Assembly: GCA_002633005.1 (NCBI GenBank)
Contig: NMRA01000225.1
Span: forward strand, 1-64,000
Origin: Phoronis australis
Taxonomy: Eukaryota; Phoronida; Phoronidae
DNA: 64,000 nt
Direction of reading: 5' to 3'
A model generated the notes under the pieces. That model made no database searches, was not told the origin of the DNA, and saw nothing but the letters and a program-made list of their open reading frames with translations. How positions within the stretch are numbered: position 1 is the stretch's first letter; every line of letters starts with the position of its first letter. A program made the position numbers and the translations under genes. Positions 63,265 to 64,000 of the stretch are shown piece after piece.

Positions 63265-63625
63265 AAATCATGGGTGTCCTTCACACACAGTAGGCTTTTT
63301 GAAATTTTTATGCAGAGTCAGTGAAGCAGCGTAGAGTTCAATAAAGCTCTCTCGCGACAAGAAAAATCTAGCCAAACTCATTGCTCTCATTTAAAATACA
63401 CAGCAATATCTCGCAAAGACTTGCCTTTTTTACGAGATCTTCTCATTATTGAACTCCAACCAGTTCTTTGTTAACCCCACTCTTACCAGACAATTGTGTC
63501 AGTTGACCTGTGTAAATAAACAGTCAGCTTTAGTTAACAAAAGGTTTATGTCCTGGCTGAGAAGTTTACTGTTTCATTATCCCCTGTTGATCAGTGAATA
63601 GCCAAGCCTGGAATGATATTGGTGT
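63265..63625. repeat. Dispersed repeat R4, copy 2
   Basis: Diverged relative of 37075-37300 sharing 'catgggtgtc', 'gtaaataaacag', 'ttaacaaaaggttt', 'gtcctggctgaga' and 'attatcccctg' in order, with an extra roughly 130 bp in the middle. Confidence 0.5.
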
Positions 63626-64000
63626 TTGCTGAATAGTTGACCATTTTTCAATATTAATTTATCCCATATAAACCTGTTTGCCAAGTATTAATTTTGTACA
63701 GTACAAGCCAATTGAAAACAGGCAAAATACTGTAGTTTCAAATTTTGATGATGGCCTGCAGATTCTTTGTGCTTGCTTACTTCCAGCTGAAAATGATGGG
63801 TTATGATCCATGGTGACTCGTCACCGTTGTACTGAATCTCTTTTCATAAACAATCAATGCCAGCACAAGGTCTTATTAATGTATAGTAAATAGAAGCACT
63901 TTGATCTAATAACCATTGTACACAGTCATGCACAGTGAACTTGGCAAAAATGATGTCTACAATTTGATTATCGTCATTCGTAATCATGGTGTATCATGGT

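Noticed and set aside
1-64000. CRISPR arrays, operons, riboswitches or rRNA genes
   Set aside because: None seen; the window is eukaryotic and its tandem repeats lack the spacing and spacer structure of CRISPR arrays.

Overview
The window is metazoan genomic DNA from an intron-rich, AT-leaning, repeat-laden genome. It is most likely a marine invertebrate (cnidarian, cephalochordate, hemichordate or echinoderm grade). I cannot fix the taxon from sequence alone. There is no sign of prokaryotic organisation. Nearly all of the + strand from about 11.4 kb to the right edge is the 5' third of one large gene, a fibrocystin-L (PKHD1L1)-like secreted or membrane-anchored protein. I reconstructed 28 exons by hand from homology to the vertebrate family, AG/GT splice sites and codon phase. 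They encode a signal peptide, a run of IPT/TIG domains, a PA14 domain, a long linker, and further IPT domains, roughly 1,220 residues. Phase is continuous across every junction except one, where an internal exon of the second IPT domain appears to be missing or unrecognised. The G8 and parallel beta-helix part of the protein lies beyond base 64000.

The left 11 kb carries no host gene. Its main content is a minus-strand non-LTR retrotransposon (about 2376-6230, CR1/L2/Jockey-like). It has an 838-residue open reverse transcriptase frame, a frameshifted endonuclease region, a 2A-type ribosome-skipping motif at the N-terminus, and a truncated THAP zinc-finger segment embedded inside the endonuclease.

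The introns hold a diverse set of non-autonomous elements. These include two foldback-like elements (about 21190-22025 and 43894-44588), a hAT-like MITE with a tRNA-like promoter remnant (25648-26657), and several short TIR elements. There are also dispersed repeat families with two or three copies in the window, Penelope-like and LINE reverse transcriptase fragments, and decayed tandem repeats of about 150 bp.

Three single-N positions (11937, 15664, 47864) are each flanked by a direct duplication that ends exactly at the N (about 1006, 1475 and 292 bp). I read these as unmerged overlapping contig ends or haplotypes, so the doubled exon 1 and half of the four copies of mini-exon 2 are probably assembly artefacts. 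A separate, older duplication of mini-exon 2 (two diverged copies within one contig) looks real, as does a four-fold 58-bp duplication of the exon-17 splice donor.
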